Below, piece by piece: positions 61,080 through 61,125 of a stretch of 61,125 nt of DNA. Source of the stretch: Kofleriaceae bacterium (GTDB lineage Bacteria > Myxococcota_A > Polyangia > Haliangiales > Haliangiaceae). Position 1 is the first letter of the stretch, and the number at the start of each line of letters is the position of its first letter. Made by a program: the position numbers and the translations under genes. The notes under the pieces were generated by a model, which worked only from the letters and a program-made list of their open reading frames with translations, was not told where the DNA came from and made no database searches. The stretch is from contig JANTGM010000026.1 of the NCBI GenBank assembly GCA_024762925.1, positions 1 through 61,125 on the forward strand, given 5' to 3'.

Positions 61080-61125
61080 CCCTTGCTTGGGATCGACCAC
61101 CTTGTGTCCTTGTGTTGATTTGTCG

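Overview
The window looks like chromosomal DNA of a myxobacterium-type organism (Myxococcota, formerly deltaproteobacteria) with moderate GC. The grounds are indirect but consistent: a protein ending in a MYXO-CTERM-like tail (Cys motif, one membrane helix, Arg/Lys end), more than ten lipoproteins with Asp/Ala/Gly-rich linkers, a TonB-type receptor with an N-terminal carboxypeptidase-regulatory-like domain, PilZ, PEGA, FHA and DUF4388 proteins, DUF4215 and fibrinogen-like surface modules, and many c-type multihaem cytochromes. No rRNA operon, phage, plasmid replication gene or CRISPR array is seen.

Layout. 0.3-3 kb: MYXO-CTERM-like protein coupled to a CxxCH lipoprotein. 3.5-13.9 kb: lipoproteins, a SpoU methyltransferase with two tandem MBL-fold hydrolases, a PanE-like reductase and EttA. 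14-20.3 kb: glycogen phosphorylase divergent from a large TonB-type receptor. 20.4-21.1 kb: a lipoprotein followed by a perfectly duplicated terminator. 21.4-33.9 kb: a redox block. It holds a hydrolase/AMP-binding fusion, glutamate dehydrogenase, a 1253-aa FHA x4 / seven-haem / ferredoxin / flavoprotein fusion, a cNMP x2 / 4x[4Fe-4S] / membrane protein, and a divergent secreted multihaem cytochrome with a TPR-like partner. 33.9-38.7 kb: PilZ/DUF4388/PEGA signalling and surface genes. 38.7-43.1 kb: an NAD-type formate dehydrogenase whose catalytic subunit is read through an in-frame TGA (selenocysteine), with a SECIS-like hairpin directly behind it. 43.3-50.8 kb: a run of surface lipoproteins (C-type lectin, vWA, P-domain, a protein-arginine deiminase homologue with a (Gly-Asp)24 linker, HEAT), interrupted by an RluF/RluE operon. 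50.8-56.5 kb: outer-membrane barrel, HEAGH membrane protein coupled to an eight-haem cytochrome, and a DUF885 hydrolase. 56.6-61.1 kb: tRNA-Leu followed by an accessory segment with two different broken IS3-type transposases around a DUF3750 cluster and a fibrinogen-like lipoprotein.

How the genes may work together. The redox block suggests a membrane-spanning electron path: NAD(P)H/FAD and ferredoxin domains on the cytoplasmic side, Fe-S clusters and probable haem in the membrane, multihaem domains in the periplasm. FHA and cyclic-nucleotide-like domains are built into the redox proteins themselves. Formate dehydrogenase is a further source of reductant. The lipoprotein set looks like a surface or secreted repertoire for contact with other cells or polymers, with the arginine deiminase homologue as its most unexpected member. 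These functional links are inference; the domain calls rest on visible motifs.
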